Assembly: GCA_013152375.1 (NCBI GenBank)
Contig: JAADGM010000018.1
Coordinates: 1 to 35,661, forward strand
DNA: 35,661 nt
DNA from: FCB group bacterium
Lineage (GTDB): Bacteria > Fidelibacterota > Marinisomatia > SCGC-AAA003-L08 > JACNLC01
Direction: 5' to 3'
Positions within the stretch are counted from its first letter, which is position 1. Each line of letters begins with the position of its first letter. Under the pieces are notes generated by a model. The model was not told the DNA's origin. It did no database searches and was given only the letters and a program-made list of their open reading frames with translations. A program made the position numbers and the translations under genes. Below, one piece after another: positions 25,134-33,203 of the stretch.

Positions 25134-26741
25134 TCAGGGAAATCCAACACAGGGCCCGGTAAAGACCGGCACATCTTCGGCCGCCATGGGCACAAAAACC
25201 GTTCCCCCAGTGATGCAGATCTCATCGGAGGTGAGACCATTGAAGATCAGATTCAGTAAATGATCTGTTGACGACAAAATATAACTGTTGGAAGGACTGA
25301 CGCCTGATACTTCACCACTCCCCGTCGTAGTGATCTCCCAATTGGGACTGTCACCCACGGCTCCGCCAGCTGCACCTGTCAGGACAATACCGGTTACCGT
25401 AAAGCTGAAATTCCCGGACCGGATATAGCTGCTGATATCAATCTCCACTACACCGCTTGAATCACCCGCAGCAGTGATCTCACCGATGGACAAATAGGGC
25501 GGAGGCAGAATTATCGTGAACAGGTCACTCCGGGAGAGCCCGCCGAAGGTGCCCATGACCACATTGCCGTTTTCATCCCGCAGATTGCTGCGTACGGGGT
25601 CATGCAGCTCCAGATCCGAGTAGAGAAAATATTTCTCATAGGCCGGTGACATGGCCTTGACCTGAAACTGGTAGATGCCGGGGATTTCAGCGATTACATC
25701 CTGAACGATCCGCACCGAATCACCCGGCTCATACCCCTCCGAAGCAAAAGCCGGGTAGCCGAAGATGTAGTTCAGCGTGGGAATGCAGGTGTTCAGGTTA
25801 ATTTGATTCACCTCATAGGCCGTGGACCAGAAACTGCGTGTTTCGGGATTCGCGTAATAATAGAAAGGCTGGGTCGCAAGTTCTTCAGCCGACATAAACA
25901 GGAACATGAAGTTCTCAATCTCACAATCCCCCTGATTCAAAATATCACTTATCTCAGGATAGTTCTCAATGTTATTTCGCAGAGGGGCTTGTCCCAGACT
26001 GTCGCTGTAGAACCGCACGGGCATGGCCAATGTATCCGTGGCGGTGATGACCCCATAGTCTCCGCAGTCCGCATAAAAATGATAAATGCGGTCATCGAAG
26101 GAGGTTGAACTGCGTTCCGGAAAGGGGATCGGTGCGGTGTTCGTATAGCCGCCGTACCAGTAAGACTCCGCGTTGATGAGAGTGGGATCATATTCCGGGT
26201 AAGAGATAAGTCTCGCTGCCTGAGGATCAAACTGCAGTGGATAAACCTCACCATCCGGACCGATAACCTGTACACTGCTGCAGTCGGTCACATGCACCTG
26301 TGGCAATATTTCAGGATAATTATCCACATGCGGTTCCCCACAGTCGGGGATACCATTCCCCTCGCCAATGCTGGGCTCGCTCGTGTTCAGATCCCCGTCT
26401 TCATCGGTGGGATCGCCCTCCTGACCGTCTTCTCCCAAATCGTCATTCAGGGGTTCACCGGGGTCCCAGTGACCGTTCTCATTGGTGTCCGTGTAAGATT
26501 CCCAGTCACCATTTTCATCGATGCAGTTATACAGCGAATCTTCAGAAAGGCTGTAGGTTTTATCGATCCGAACGAGGGCGGTACTGTCGGCTGGGTACAG
26601 AATTGCCTCGATCCTGATCTCATCGTGATAATTTGCAATAGATTGTGAAATACCGTCAATTTGTGATAAATCCACATCCCTGCTGCAGGAACAGACTATA
26701 CAGACAGTACAAACCAGGACAAACCAGCTTAATTGTTTCAT
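25134..26741 (-). CDS. DUF4249-like lipoprotein, partner of the TonB-dependent receptor
   Basis: I chose the ATG at 26741 because it overlaps the receptor's TGA in an ATGA junction, which indicates coupling; the longer frame to 26756 lies inside the receptor gene. The 535-aa product has a lipoprotein-type signal (VLVCTVCIVCSC, acceptor probably C19). An Asp/Asn/Gly-rich region at about 75-145 carries calcium-loop-like repeats (TNENGHWDPGEPLNDDLG and GDLNTSEPSIGEGNGIPDCG). A beta-rich body follows. The beginning (RIEAILYPADSTALVRIDKT) resembles DUF4249 proteins, which pair with TonB receptors in Bacteroidota. It probably acts as a surface or periplasmic lipoprotein working with the receptor. 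The ligand is unknown and the family call is moderate. Confidence 0.7.
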   Translation of the reverse strand: MKQLSWFVLVCTVCIVCSCSRDVDLSQIDGISQSIANYHDEIRIEAILYPADSTALVRIDKTYSLSEDSLYNCIDENGDWESYTDTNENGHWDPGEPLNDDLGEDGQEGDPTDEDGDLNTSEPSIGEGNGIPDCGEPHVDNYPEILPQVHVTDCSSVQVIGPDGEVYPLQFDPQAARLISYPEYDPTLINAESYWYGGYTNTAPIPFPERSSTSFDDRIYHFYADCGDYGVITATDTLAMPVRFYSDSLGQAPLRNNIENYPEISDILNQGDCEIENFMFLFMSAEELATQPFYYYANPETRSFWSTAYEVNQINLNTCIPTLNYIFGYPAFASEGYEPGDSVRIVQDVIAEIPGIYQFQVKAMSPAYEKYFLYSDLELHDPVRSNLRDENGNVVMGTFGGLSRSDLFTIILPPPYLSIGEITAAGDSSGVVEIDISSYIRSGNFSFTVTGIVLTGAAGGAVGDSPNWEITTTGSGEVSGVSPSNSYILSSTDHLLNLIFNGLTSDEICITGGTVFVPMAAEDVPVFTGPCVGFP

Positions 26742-29125
26742 AGGGCAAACTCCCATCCAAAGGTCAGGATCACCGGGAACATGCTGTAAGCCGTAGCCCG
26801 GGCGGGTGATGCCTCGAGCTGCCAGTTATAGAGCAGCACATTGAAATGGTTGGTGAGATTGATGACCTGCAGTTTAAAAGTGCCGTCCAGACCCCACGGA
26901 CTGATCTGGCGGATATAGTTGAAATCAAGACGCAGATAGGCCGGATAACGGGCGCTGTTTTTGGCGCCGTAGTAAGTGTCGAACCGTTGAAAGGGATTAT
27001 CCATAGAGCCAAAGATGTCCTGTGACTGGTGAAAGACTTTTCCCGACGGGGGTGTGAAGGGTTGACCGCTGTGTGTCACGAGACTGAACCCCAGGGTATT
27101 AATGTCAGAAAATTCGTAGTTGACAACAAGATTCAACGAGTGGGGAATGTCATACTTGGCGCGATAGATTTCTCCCACTTCCCGCTCCAGAACACCATTG
27201 TTGTTGTAGTCCAGTGAACGTTCAACGAAAGAGTATGCATAGCCCAGCCAGCCGAATAATTTGCCCTGCGTTTTTTTCAGCAGCAGTTCGGCACCATAGA
27301 CCTTTGCAGTCCCCGATACGAATCCCACATCCCCGTCGGACGGATGATAAACTTTGCTGATATCCAGGATATTGCTGTAGGGCTTGTAGTAAAGATCAAG
27401 GGAAAGCGTCACACCATCCCGACCCCGGTAATCAGCCCCTATTACAAAATGCTGTGCCCGCTGGGGCTTGTACAGACGGGAGATGGGCTGCCAAAAATCC
27501 ACGACCCGCAAAAGCTGGTCATCTTTGTTAATGGTGAAGAGGAATTGTGAATAGGTTCCCCAGCTGCCCTTGAGAGCAAAATTAGATTGTAAAAAATATT
27601 TAAAATTGATGCGGGGGTCGATGATTACCGGATCGTATAATTCGTATTTCGTGACCCGGAGACCTGCATCCACTGCCAGCTCAGGACCGGGCCGCCAGGT
27701 CTCCTTCAGATATGCCGCCAGGATGAAAGGAGACTGATCCCAGTTGATAATGGTTGAACCTGCAAACTTTTCATTGTAGAGCATTTTCAGGATCTTGTAA
27801 CTCCAGCCGGCCTGCACACGGTGTTCTTCTGACGCAAACCAGGTGAATTCCTGTGAGAGGCTGCGGTCCCTCACCAGGTTGTGCATGACGGCATTGAAGG
27901 CGCTGGTTTCGGTAGAGTCCGTAAAACTGCTTTCACGATCAACGGTGAAGGTGAAATCCACATCGAAATAGTATTTTGCCTGTGAAACATGGGTTTCCAG
28001 CAGATAATCGGCCGAGGGGTTGTATCGCCAGTTCAGGCTGTTTGTAGTATTTCCCCAAATCCAGGCAAATTCAATTTCCGGGAAGTCTTCGCCTCCCACA
28101 TCGAGATAGAGATCATCCCTGCCTGAATAGCCTGAGTAAGTTAATCGGTTGGAGGAGTTCAGATCCGTGTGCATTTTAAAGTTTACATCCCAAAAATAGT
28201 AATTCCAGGGACGTGCCTTGTCGGTAATCCTGTAGTAGGCTTTTGCCAGTTGGTCGAAGTAAGTCCTTCTGCCGGAAAAAAACCATGAGCCTTTATAGGA
28301 AGGGCCTTCCAGCAGAAATTTTGAACTTAGGGGACTGATCTGCATCCGCCCGCCACCGTAATCGAAATATTTTTTCAGGAAAAAATCATCGGGGAAACGG
28401 CCGTTTTTGGCATCCCCCTCCTTGGTTGTGAGATTGATCACTGATGACAAATGGCCTCCGTAATTGACCTGATAACCGCCGGCGATGAGTTCTGCATTTG
28501 AGATGGCATCGGTGTTGAACGTAGAGAAAACGCCCCCGATATGGTAGGGATTATAGATCTGTGTTCCGTCGAGGTTCACCAGGTTTTCATCAGGGCTACC
28601 ACCGCGCACAATAAGGGCTGCGGAAAAATCGTTCAGAGAGGTCACACTCGGCAGCAGCTGGAAGGTGCGGAAGACATCATCCTCCACAAAAGCTGGTGAC
28701 ATTCGCAGTTCCCTGGCCGTAAGATTGGTCCGGCTGACATCGAGGTTTCTCTTAAATTCATACTGCTCTCCGGAGACGGTGATCTCGTCCATGTTGAGTG
28801 CGGCGGCCACAAGGTTGACATCTCTGCGCAGATTCTCATCAGTAATTTCCACGGGGATTTTCTCTGTCTTAAACCCGATCATCCGGACTTGCAATGTGTA
28901 ATGCCCCGAGGGCAGCCGGGGAATAATATAAAAACCATGAACATCCGTGGCAGTACCACGGCCCAACTCGACAATCATGACATTGGCATAAGCCAGGGGT
29001 TCCCCGTTGCTGTTGTTGCGGACATATCCCGATACCGAGGCTGACCACAGAGTGCTAAAGAGCAGGAATAACGGCAGGCAGTATTGGGCCCGGGTTATTT
29101 TTTTCTGGCGCTTGATCAAAGACAA
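26738..29125 (-). CDS. TonB-dependent receptor with carboxypeptidase-like N-terminal domain
   Basis: The 795-aa outer-membrane protein starts with TTG, supported by GAAGG about 7 nt upstream. It has a signal peptide and a CarboxypepD_reg-like beta domain (SGYVRNNSNGEPLAYANVMI, then HGFYIIPRLPSGHYTLQVRM). The plug domain follows (FQLLPSVTSLNDFSAALIVR, NLDGTQIYNPYHIGGVFSTF), and then a 22-strand-type barrel ending in LTFGWEFAL. Such receptors import ligands too large for porins, using TonB energy. No separate TonB box was assigned. The downstream lipoprotein overlaps by 4 nt, and the NtrX-type regulator ends 19 nt upstream on the same strand. The ligand cannot be inferred. Confidence 0.92.
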   Translation of the reverse strand: MSLIKRQKKITRAQYCLPLFLLFSTLWSASVSGYVRNNSNGEPLAYANVMIVELGRGTATDVHGFYIIPRLPSGHYTLQVRMIGFKTEKIPVEITDENLRRDVNLVAAALNMDEITVSGEQYEFKRNLDVSRTNLTARELRMSPAFVEDDVFRTFQLLPSVTSLNDFSAALIVRGGSPDENLVNLDGTQIYNPYHIGGVFSTFNTDAISNAELIAGGYQVNYGGHLSSVINLTTKEGDAKNGRFPDDFFLKKYFDYGGGRMQISPLSSKFLLEGPSYKGSWFFSGRRTYFDQLAKAYYRITDKARPWNYYFWDVNFKMHTDLNSSNRLTYSGYSGRDDLYLDVGGEDFPEIEFAWIWGNTTNSLNWRYNPSADYLLETHVSQAKYYFDVDFTFTVDRESSFTDSTETSAFNAVMHNLVRDRSLSQEFTWFASEEHRVQAGWSYKILKMLYNEKFAGSTIINWDQSPFILAAYLKETWRPGPELAVDAGLRVTKYELYDPVIIDPRINFKYFLQSNFALKGSWGTYSQFLFTINKDDQLLRVVDFWQPISRLYKPQRAQHFVIGADYRGRDGVTLSLDLYYKPYSNILDISKVYHPSDGDVGFVSGTAKVYGAELLLKKTQGKLFGWLGYAYSFVERSLDYNNNGVLEREVGEIYRAKYDIPHSLNLVVNYEFSDINTLGFSLVTHSGQPFTPPSGKVFHQSQDIFGSMDNPFQRFDTYYGAKNSARYPAYLRLDFNYIRQISPWGLDGTFKLQVINLTNHFNVLLYNWQLEASPARATAYSMFPVILTFGWEFAL

Positions 29126-29144
29126 TTTTCAGCCTTCAGGGGTA

Positions 29145-30506
29145 TTATGCATTGCGCTTAATGCCCAGCTCTTTGATTTTACGGGAAAGATTGGGCTGCC
29201 GCATGCCCAGTTTTTCGGCAGTGAGGCTGATATTCCAGCTGTTTTGTTCCAGACACCGGGTAAGAAACTGAATATCAAATTCCCGGCGGGCGGTGGCGAA
29301 ATTCTGATTTAAATTGAAAGCCGGCTGAGTTTGTGCCGCCGCCGGTGCAGAGATTTTCAAATGGGGAAGAATATCCTCATCCCTGATCTCCTGATTGTCA
29401 ACCAGAATGTACAATCTTTCAATAAGATTCCGCAGTTCTCTGATATTCCCCGGGAAATCATAACCTGACAGGAGCGCCATGGCAGATTGGCTGAGTGTTT
29501 TTTTGGGGAAATTCAATTCCACGGAAAAATGCTGCAAGTAGTGCTCGGCCAGGATCGGAATATCACCTTCCCTCTCACGAAGGGGTGGAACGGTAATGGG
29601 CAGCACATTAAGGCGGTAGAACAGATCCTCCCGAAAAGTACCTTTGGTAATCATTTCTTCCAGACTTTTATGAGTTGCTGCCAGAATCCGAACGTCTATA
29701 TCAATGGTCTGATGCCCCCCCACGCGTTCGAAGGTCCCCTCCTGAATTACTCGGAGGATCTTAGCCTGTGTTTCAATGGTCATATCGCCGATTTCGTCCA
29801 GAAACAGCGTGCCGTGGTGGGCCATCTCCAACTTGCCGATTTTACGTTTTTCTGCCCCGGTGAAAGCCCCCTTTTCGTATCCGAAGAGTTCGCTTTCCAC
29901 CAGCTCCCCGGGGATGGCAGCGGAGTTGAAGGCAATGAAAGCCTTATGCCTGCGCTGGCTGCTCTGGTGAATTGCCCAGGCCACCAGTTCTTTTCCGGTA
30001 CCGCTTTCACCCCGGATCAGCACCTTTGTGTCCGTGGCGGCGACCTTTTGAATGACGGAACGGATTTTCAGGATCTGAGGCGACTCTCCGATCATCTGAT
30101 ATTTACTTTGTCGCTCAGTATCGATATGTTTGGTTTTATTCAATAGTGCCCGGGCGTTTGAGATATTTCTGATCGTCGTCAGGATCTTGGCCATGGACAA
30201 GGGTTTTTCGAGGAAATTATAGGCACCCATCTGTACTGCCGTGACGGCCGTTTCGATATCGCTGTTACCGGAGATCATCACTACATCAGTATCGATCTCT
30301 TTTTCTTTGATCTTCTTGAAAACCTCCAGGCCGTCCATCCCGGGGAGTCTTACATCGAGGATGATGAGATTATAATGCTGTTTTTCCAATTTGGACAGAC
30401 ATTTTTCACCGGTTTCGGCACTGTCAACCTGGTTTCCTTCGTCTCTCAGAATATCCATCAAAGTGTAACGGATATTTTTTTCATCATCAACTATTAAAAT
30501 ACGCAC
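29145..30506 (-). CDS. NtrX-type sigma-54-dependent response regulator
   Basis: The 453-aa protein starts with GTG one base after the kinase stop, with AGGGAG upstream. The receiver domain (1-120) has D7/D8, phospho-acceptor D51 and K101. The AAA+ domain has the Walker A motif GESGTGKE (166-173), the sigma-54 contact loop GAFTGA (213-218) and the Walker B motif GTLFLDEIG (232-240). A Fis-type helix-turn-helix (LTAEKLGMRQPNLSRKIKEL) ends the protein. With its cognate kinase it should activate sigma-54 promoters. The pairing with an NtrY-type kinase makes NtrX the closest named relative, but the target genes may differ. The receptor operon continues immediately downstream and is a candidate target only if a separate promoter exists. 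Confidence 0.92.
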   Translation of the reverse strand: MRILIVDDEKNIRYTLMDILRDEGNQVDSAETGEKCLSKLEKQHYNLIILDVRLPGMDGLEVFKKIKEKEIDTDVVMISGNSDIETAVTAVQMGAYNFLEKPLSMAKILTTIRNISNARALLNKTKHIDTERQSKYQMIGESPQILKIRSVIQKVAATDTKVLIRGESGTGKELVAWAIHQSSQRRHKAFIAFNSAAIPGELVESELFGYEKGAFTGAEKRKIGKLEMAHHGTLFLDEIGDMTIETQAKILRVIQEGTFERVGGHQTIDIDVRILAATHKSLEEMITKGTFREDLFYRLNVLPITVPPLREREGDIPILAEHYLQHFSVELNFPKKTLSQSAMALLSGYDFPGNIRELRNLIERLYILVDNQEIRDEDILPHLKISAPAAAQTQPAFNLNQNFATARREFDIQFLTRCLEQNSWNISLTAEKLGMRQPNLSRKIKELGIKRNA

Positions 30507-30507
30507 A

Positions 30508-31737
30508 TCAATCTCCCTTGTCTGTGGACCCGTCGGCGACTAAGCCCGTTTCGATATGTTTTCGCATGGCCAAAACGAACACCGTCCCTTCCGTGCCGGA
30601 ACTCTCAACGGAGATGGTTCCCGAATGCTGTTCGACAATTTTTCGAACGATGGCCAGTCCCAGCCCGGTTCCCTTTTTCTTTTTGGAATAGTAAGGTTCA
30701 AAGATTTTCTCCACATCATCCGGCGGAATTCCCTTGCCGTTATCTCTGATGCGGATAAAAACCGTCTGGGGTGTATCCTTGGTGGATATAATAATTTCAG
30801 GGTTATTATCGCACGCCTGAATCGCATTTTGGATCAGGTTCACAATCACTACTTTGAACTGGAACCTGTCTCCGTAGATTTTATCAACTTCGGGATCCAG
30901 GTCGAGTTGGATATCCGCTTTTTCTTCATAGGGTATGATAACTTCTCTCAGCAGCTTATTCAACTTGAAATTGGCAAATTCAAGGTCCGGCAGTTTAGCA
31001 AACTGGGAGAAGGAGACCGTTAATTTTTTCAGGTTTGCGATTTCTTCTTTGATCACCTCAATTGATCTGGGGATCAATTCATGAACAGTATCGGGAGCCG
31101 TTTTATATTTATACTCCAGGCGTTCCACCGTGAGTAAAATGGGGGTCAGCGGATTTTTGATCTCATGAGCCATCACCCGGGCCATTTCCCGCCATACGAC
31201 ATCTTTTTCCGCCTGTATGAGTTTTTCCTGACTTCTGGCAATCTCGCGTGCCATTGAATTGAACGACAGTATCAGGTCATTGAGCGGTGAAAATTTACTT
31301 TCCGGCAGATGGATATCCCAATTACCTCTGATGAGTTCGTGGGTTGCTGCCTGCAGCCGGACCAGGGGACGCGTGATCAGATTAAATGATATAAATGAGA
31401 TGACCAGCATGATGATGATTAAAAATACGAATATAAAAATGGAATAAAGGGCGATATCCTCTTCAAAAAAGATCCCTGCCATCTCCCGTTGTTTTTCATT
31501 CCGCAGCAATTTTTCAATATCCTTTTGATATCTCAGACTGTCCTCCGGCGACATTGAACTGCTGTAATTTTGATATAAAGCCGAGAGTTCCTGATCAATT
31601 TCCAGTGTTGCAACATTTTGTTTGTACTGAGTGTAGCTTGACATGAAGTAAAACCGGTAAAACAGGACAGAGACGGCCAGCACCAGTATGGTCAACGTAA
31701 TGATTTGTGACCGGAAAGACGGGATTTTTATTTTCAT
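30508..31737 (-). CDS. NtrY-type membrane sensor histidine kinase
   Basis: The 409-aa kinase has two transmembrane segments (about 11-31 and 95-119) around a short 60-residue extracytoplasmic region. A HAMP-like linker (about 120-172) follows, then the phospho-acceptor motif MAHEIKNPLTPI with H191. The ATPase domain has an N box (NLIQNAIQA, N304), a G1 box (DNGKGI), an F box (FEPYYSKKKKG) and a G2 box (GTGLGLAIV). The H box sequence is characteristic of NtrY. It is shorter than proteobacterial NtrY, with a smaller sensor region and no evident PAS domain. Its start overlaps the DUF4390-like gene by 4 nt and its stop lies one base from the regulator start. Confidence 0.92.
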   Translation of the reverse strand: MKIKIPSFRSQIITLTILVLAVSVLFYRFYFMSSYTQYKQNVATLEIDQELSALYQNYSSSMSPEDSLRYQKDIEKLLRNEKQREMAGIFFEEDIALYSIFIFVFLIIIMLVISFISFNLITRPLVRLQAATHELIRGNWDIHLPESKFSPLNDLILSFNSMAREIARSQEKLIQAEKDVVWREMARVMAHEIKNPLTPILLTVERLEYKYKTAPDTVHELIPRSIEVIKEEIANLKKLTVSFSQFAKLPDLEFANFKLNKLLREVIIPYEEKADIQLDLDPEVDKIYGDRFQFKVVIVNLIQNAIQACDNNPEIIISTKDTPQTVFIRIRDNGKGIPPDDVEKIFEPYYSKKKKGTGLGLAIVRKIVEQHSGTISVESSGTEGTVFVLAMRKHIETGLVADGSTDKGD

Positions 31738-32294
31738 TGTTTAAAGATATCGGAGGTGAAAGACTCGGTTTTGATTTCCGGTCTGATGCTGTTCCAATAA
31801 TACATGAGGTTGACCTCTTTATCGATGCCGTCCAGATAAATCTTGTTCAGAGCAGCTGTAATTTTAACAAAATGTAACTCATCCGACGTGAGGTCTTCCC
31901 TGGATAAAATAGCATATCCTGAAATACTGCGCAGCAGCGATTTGGCATCTCTGAGAGTCTCAAGTTCAAATATTTCGTCTGTCTCTGAATAATACACTTC
32001 GTAAGACCGGTTCAATAACGAGTAAGTGAGACTGTGATAAAACTTCAGAACAGAGAGCGGTTTATAGGAGGAATTGCTAAATATTTTTATGATAAAGTTA
32101 ATTTTTATCTCCTGTCCTGAATTGAACATTTTATCCAGATCTTCTGAATAGCAGTTCGTAATATCCGTCGACAGGATCACATTATCCCCGCGTGTTCCAA
32201 GGTTATAAGATTCAAATCGGGGACTTACTCCAGATATTGTGGAATAAAATAAAGACCCGATTGTAATGATTCCGGTTATAATTTTATCAAACAT
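31734..32294 (-). CDS. DUF4390-like exported protein
   Basis: The 186-aa protein has a hydrophobic N terminus (IITGIITIGSLFYSTIS), probably a signal peptide or anchor. The body contains SVLKFYHSLTYSLLNRSYEV and LYDATGEIFELETL-like segments, here YYSETDEIFELETLRDAKSL. These features and its position directly upstream of ntrYX match DUF4390, whose genes precede ntrY in many Betaproteobacteria. The family assignment therefore rests partly on synteny. It overlaps the kinase start (ATGA) and begins 7 nt after the universal stress protein stop. A role in periplasmic signal input to the kinase is an inference. The gene is AT-richer than those in the left half of the window. Confidence 0.65.
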   Translation of the reverse strand: MFDKIITGIITIGSLFYSTISGVSPRFESYNLGTRGDNVILSTDITNCYSEDLDKMFNSGQEIKINFIIKIFSNSSYKPLSVLKFYHSLTYSLLNRSYEVYYSETDEIFELETLRDAKSLLRSISGYAILSREDLTSDELHFVKITAALNKIYLDGIDKEVNLMYYWNSIRPEIKTESFTSDIFKQ

Positions 32295-32301
32295 AATTTA
32301 C

Positions 32302-33192
32302 TTATTTATCAAAAGGTTTTACTACCAGTACCGGGCAATCGGCCAGTTGGGCCGTATGGATGGGTTTACTGCCCCGGAAAAATTTTAAAAATTCGTTTTG
32401 TGTTCCTTTACCCATAACGATAATGTGATCCTGACCTGCCTTTTTAAGAAAGGCATCTACAGGATTACCATTCACGAGTGAGGCGGAGTGCCGGATTTTT
32501 TGCAGTCTAAGATATTTGAGAGCCCATTTATGGGCATTTAAATACCCTCTCCCAAAATCCTTCCGCTTACTCACGGTGATGACCTCTACTTCGGCATTCA
32601 GATGCCGGGCGGTTCTCGCCCCGAATATCACAGCCCTGCGGGTGGCTTTTGAATCATCGACACAAAGCAGAACTTTATACTCTATTTTTGACTGGAAATT
32701 TTTAACCACCAGCACACTGGTATCAAGAAATTGTATGAGTTTATGAATTTTTCTTTTATCCTCAGAAGCACCGATGACCGCCAATTCATAATCCCGGGTT
32801 TCCGTCTCCTTCTTAAGTTCATTGAGCAGATTCCCTTCTCTTAGGATCAGGCGGATCTTTTCTCCCGAGGCTTCTGGCAGAATCATTCGGAATCTACCTT
32901 TTTCCTCGAGGAGGTTTTCGGGTTTGAATTCAAGGGCATCACCGGCGAGAAAACCAAATTCTTTCAGCGCATCGAAAGCCCAGTGCAGGACTTCAAGCCC
33001 CGGATGATAAATTTGCCAATCAGAAAGTGACTTCCGTACCATGGCAACCTCACTGGCCATTATCTCTTTGGGTTTATTGCCAATATAAATCACGGAGATA
33101 TCAGCTGAAAAGCCATTTGCAATTTTGGCGGCGATCCGCAAAGTGCTGCGGGTTTCTTCCAATGTATCTTTTATACCGACGAGAAATCTCAT
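32302..33192 (-). CDS. tandem-domain universal stress protein (UspA family)
   Basis: The 296-aa cytoplasmic protein has two Usp-like halves (about 1-150 and 165-296). The second half is better conserved: KVLLCVDDSKATRRAVIFGA, then HIIVMGKGTQNEFLKFFRGS and CPVLVVKPF. Its ATP-binding glycine motif is present but irregular in spacing. The first half has the VLVVKNF-type end strand but no clear nucleotide motif. Usp proteins respond to starvation and stress; two-domain forms often regulate transporters. GAGG precedes the start, and the gene is 11 nt downstream of the DASS-type transporter, so the two probably work together. Confidence 0.88.
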   Translation of the reverse strand: MRFLVGIKDTLEETRSTLRIAAKIANGFSADISVIYIGNKPKEIMASEVAMVRKSLSDWQIYHPGLEVLHWAFDALKEFGFLAGDALEFKPENLLEEKGRFRMILPEASGEKIRLILREGNLLNELKKETETRDYELAVIGASEDKRKIHKLIQFLDTSVLVVKNFQSKIEYKVLLCVDDSKATRRAVIFGARTARHLNAEVEVITVSKRKDFGRGYLNAHKWALKYLRLQKIRHSASLVNGNPVDAFLKKAGQDHIIVMGKGTQNEFLKFFRGSKPIHTAQLADCPVLVVKPFDK

Positions 33193-33203
33193 GGCAACCT
33201 CAT

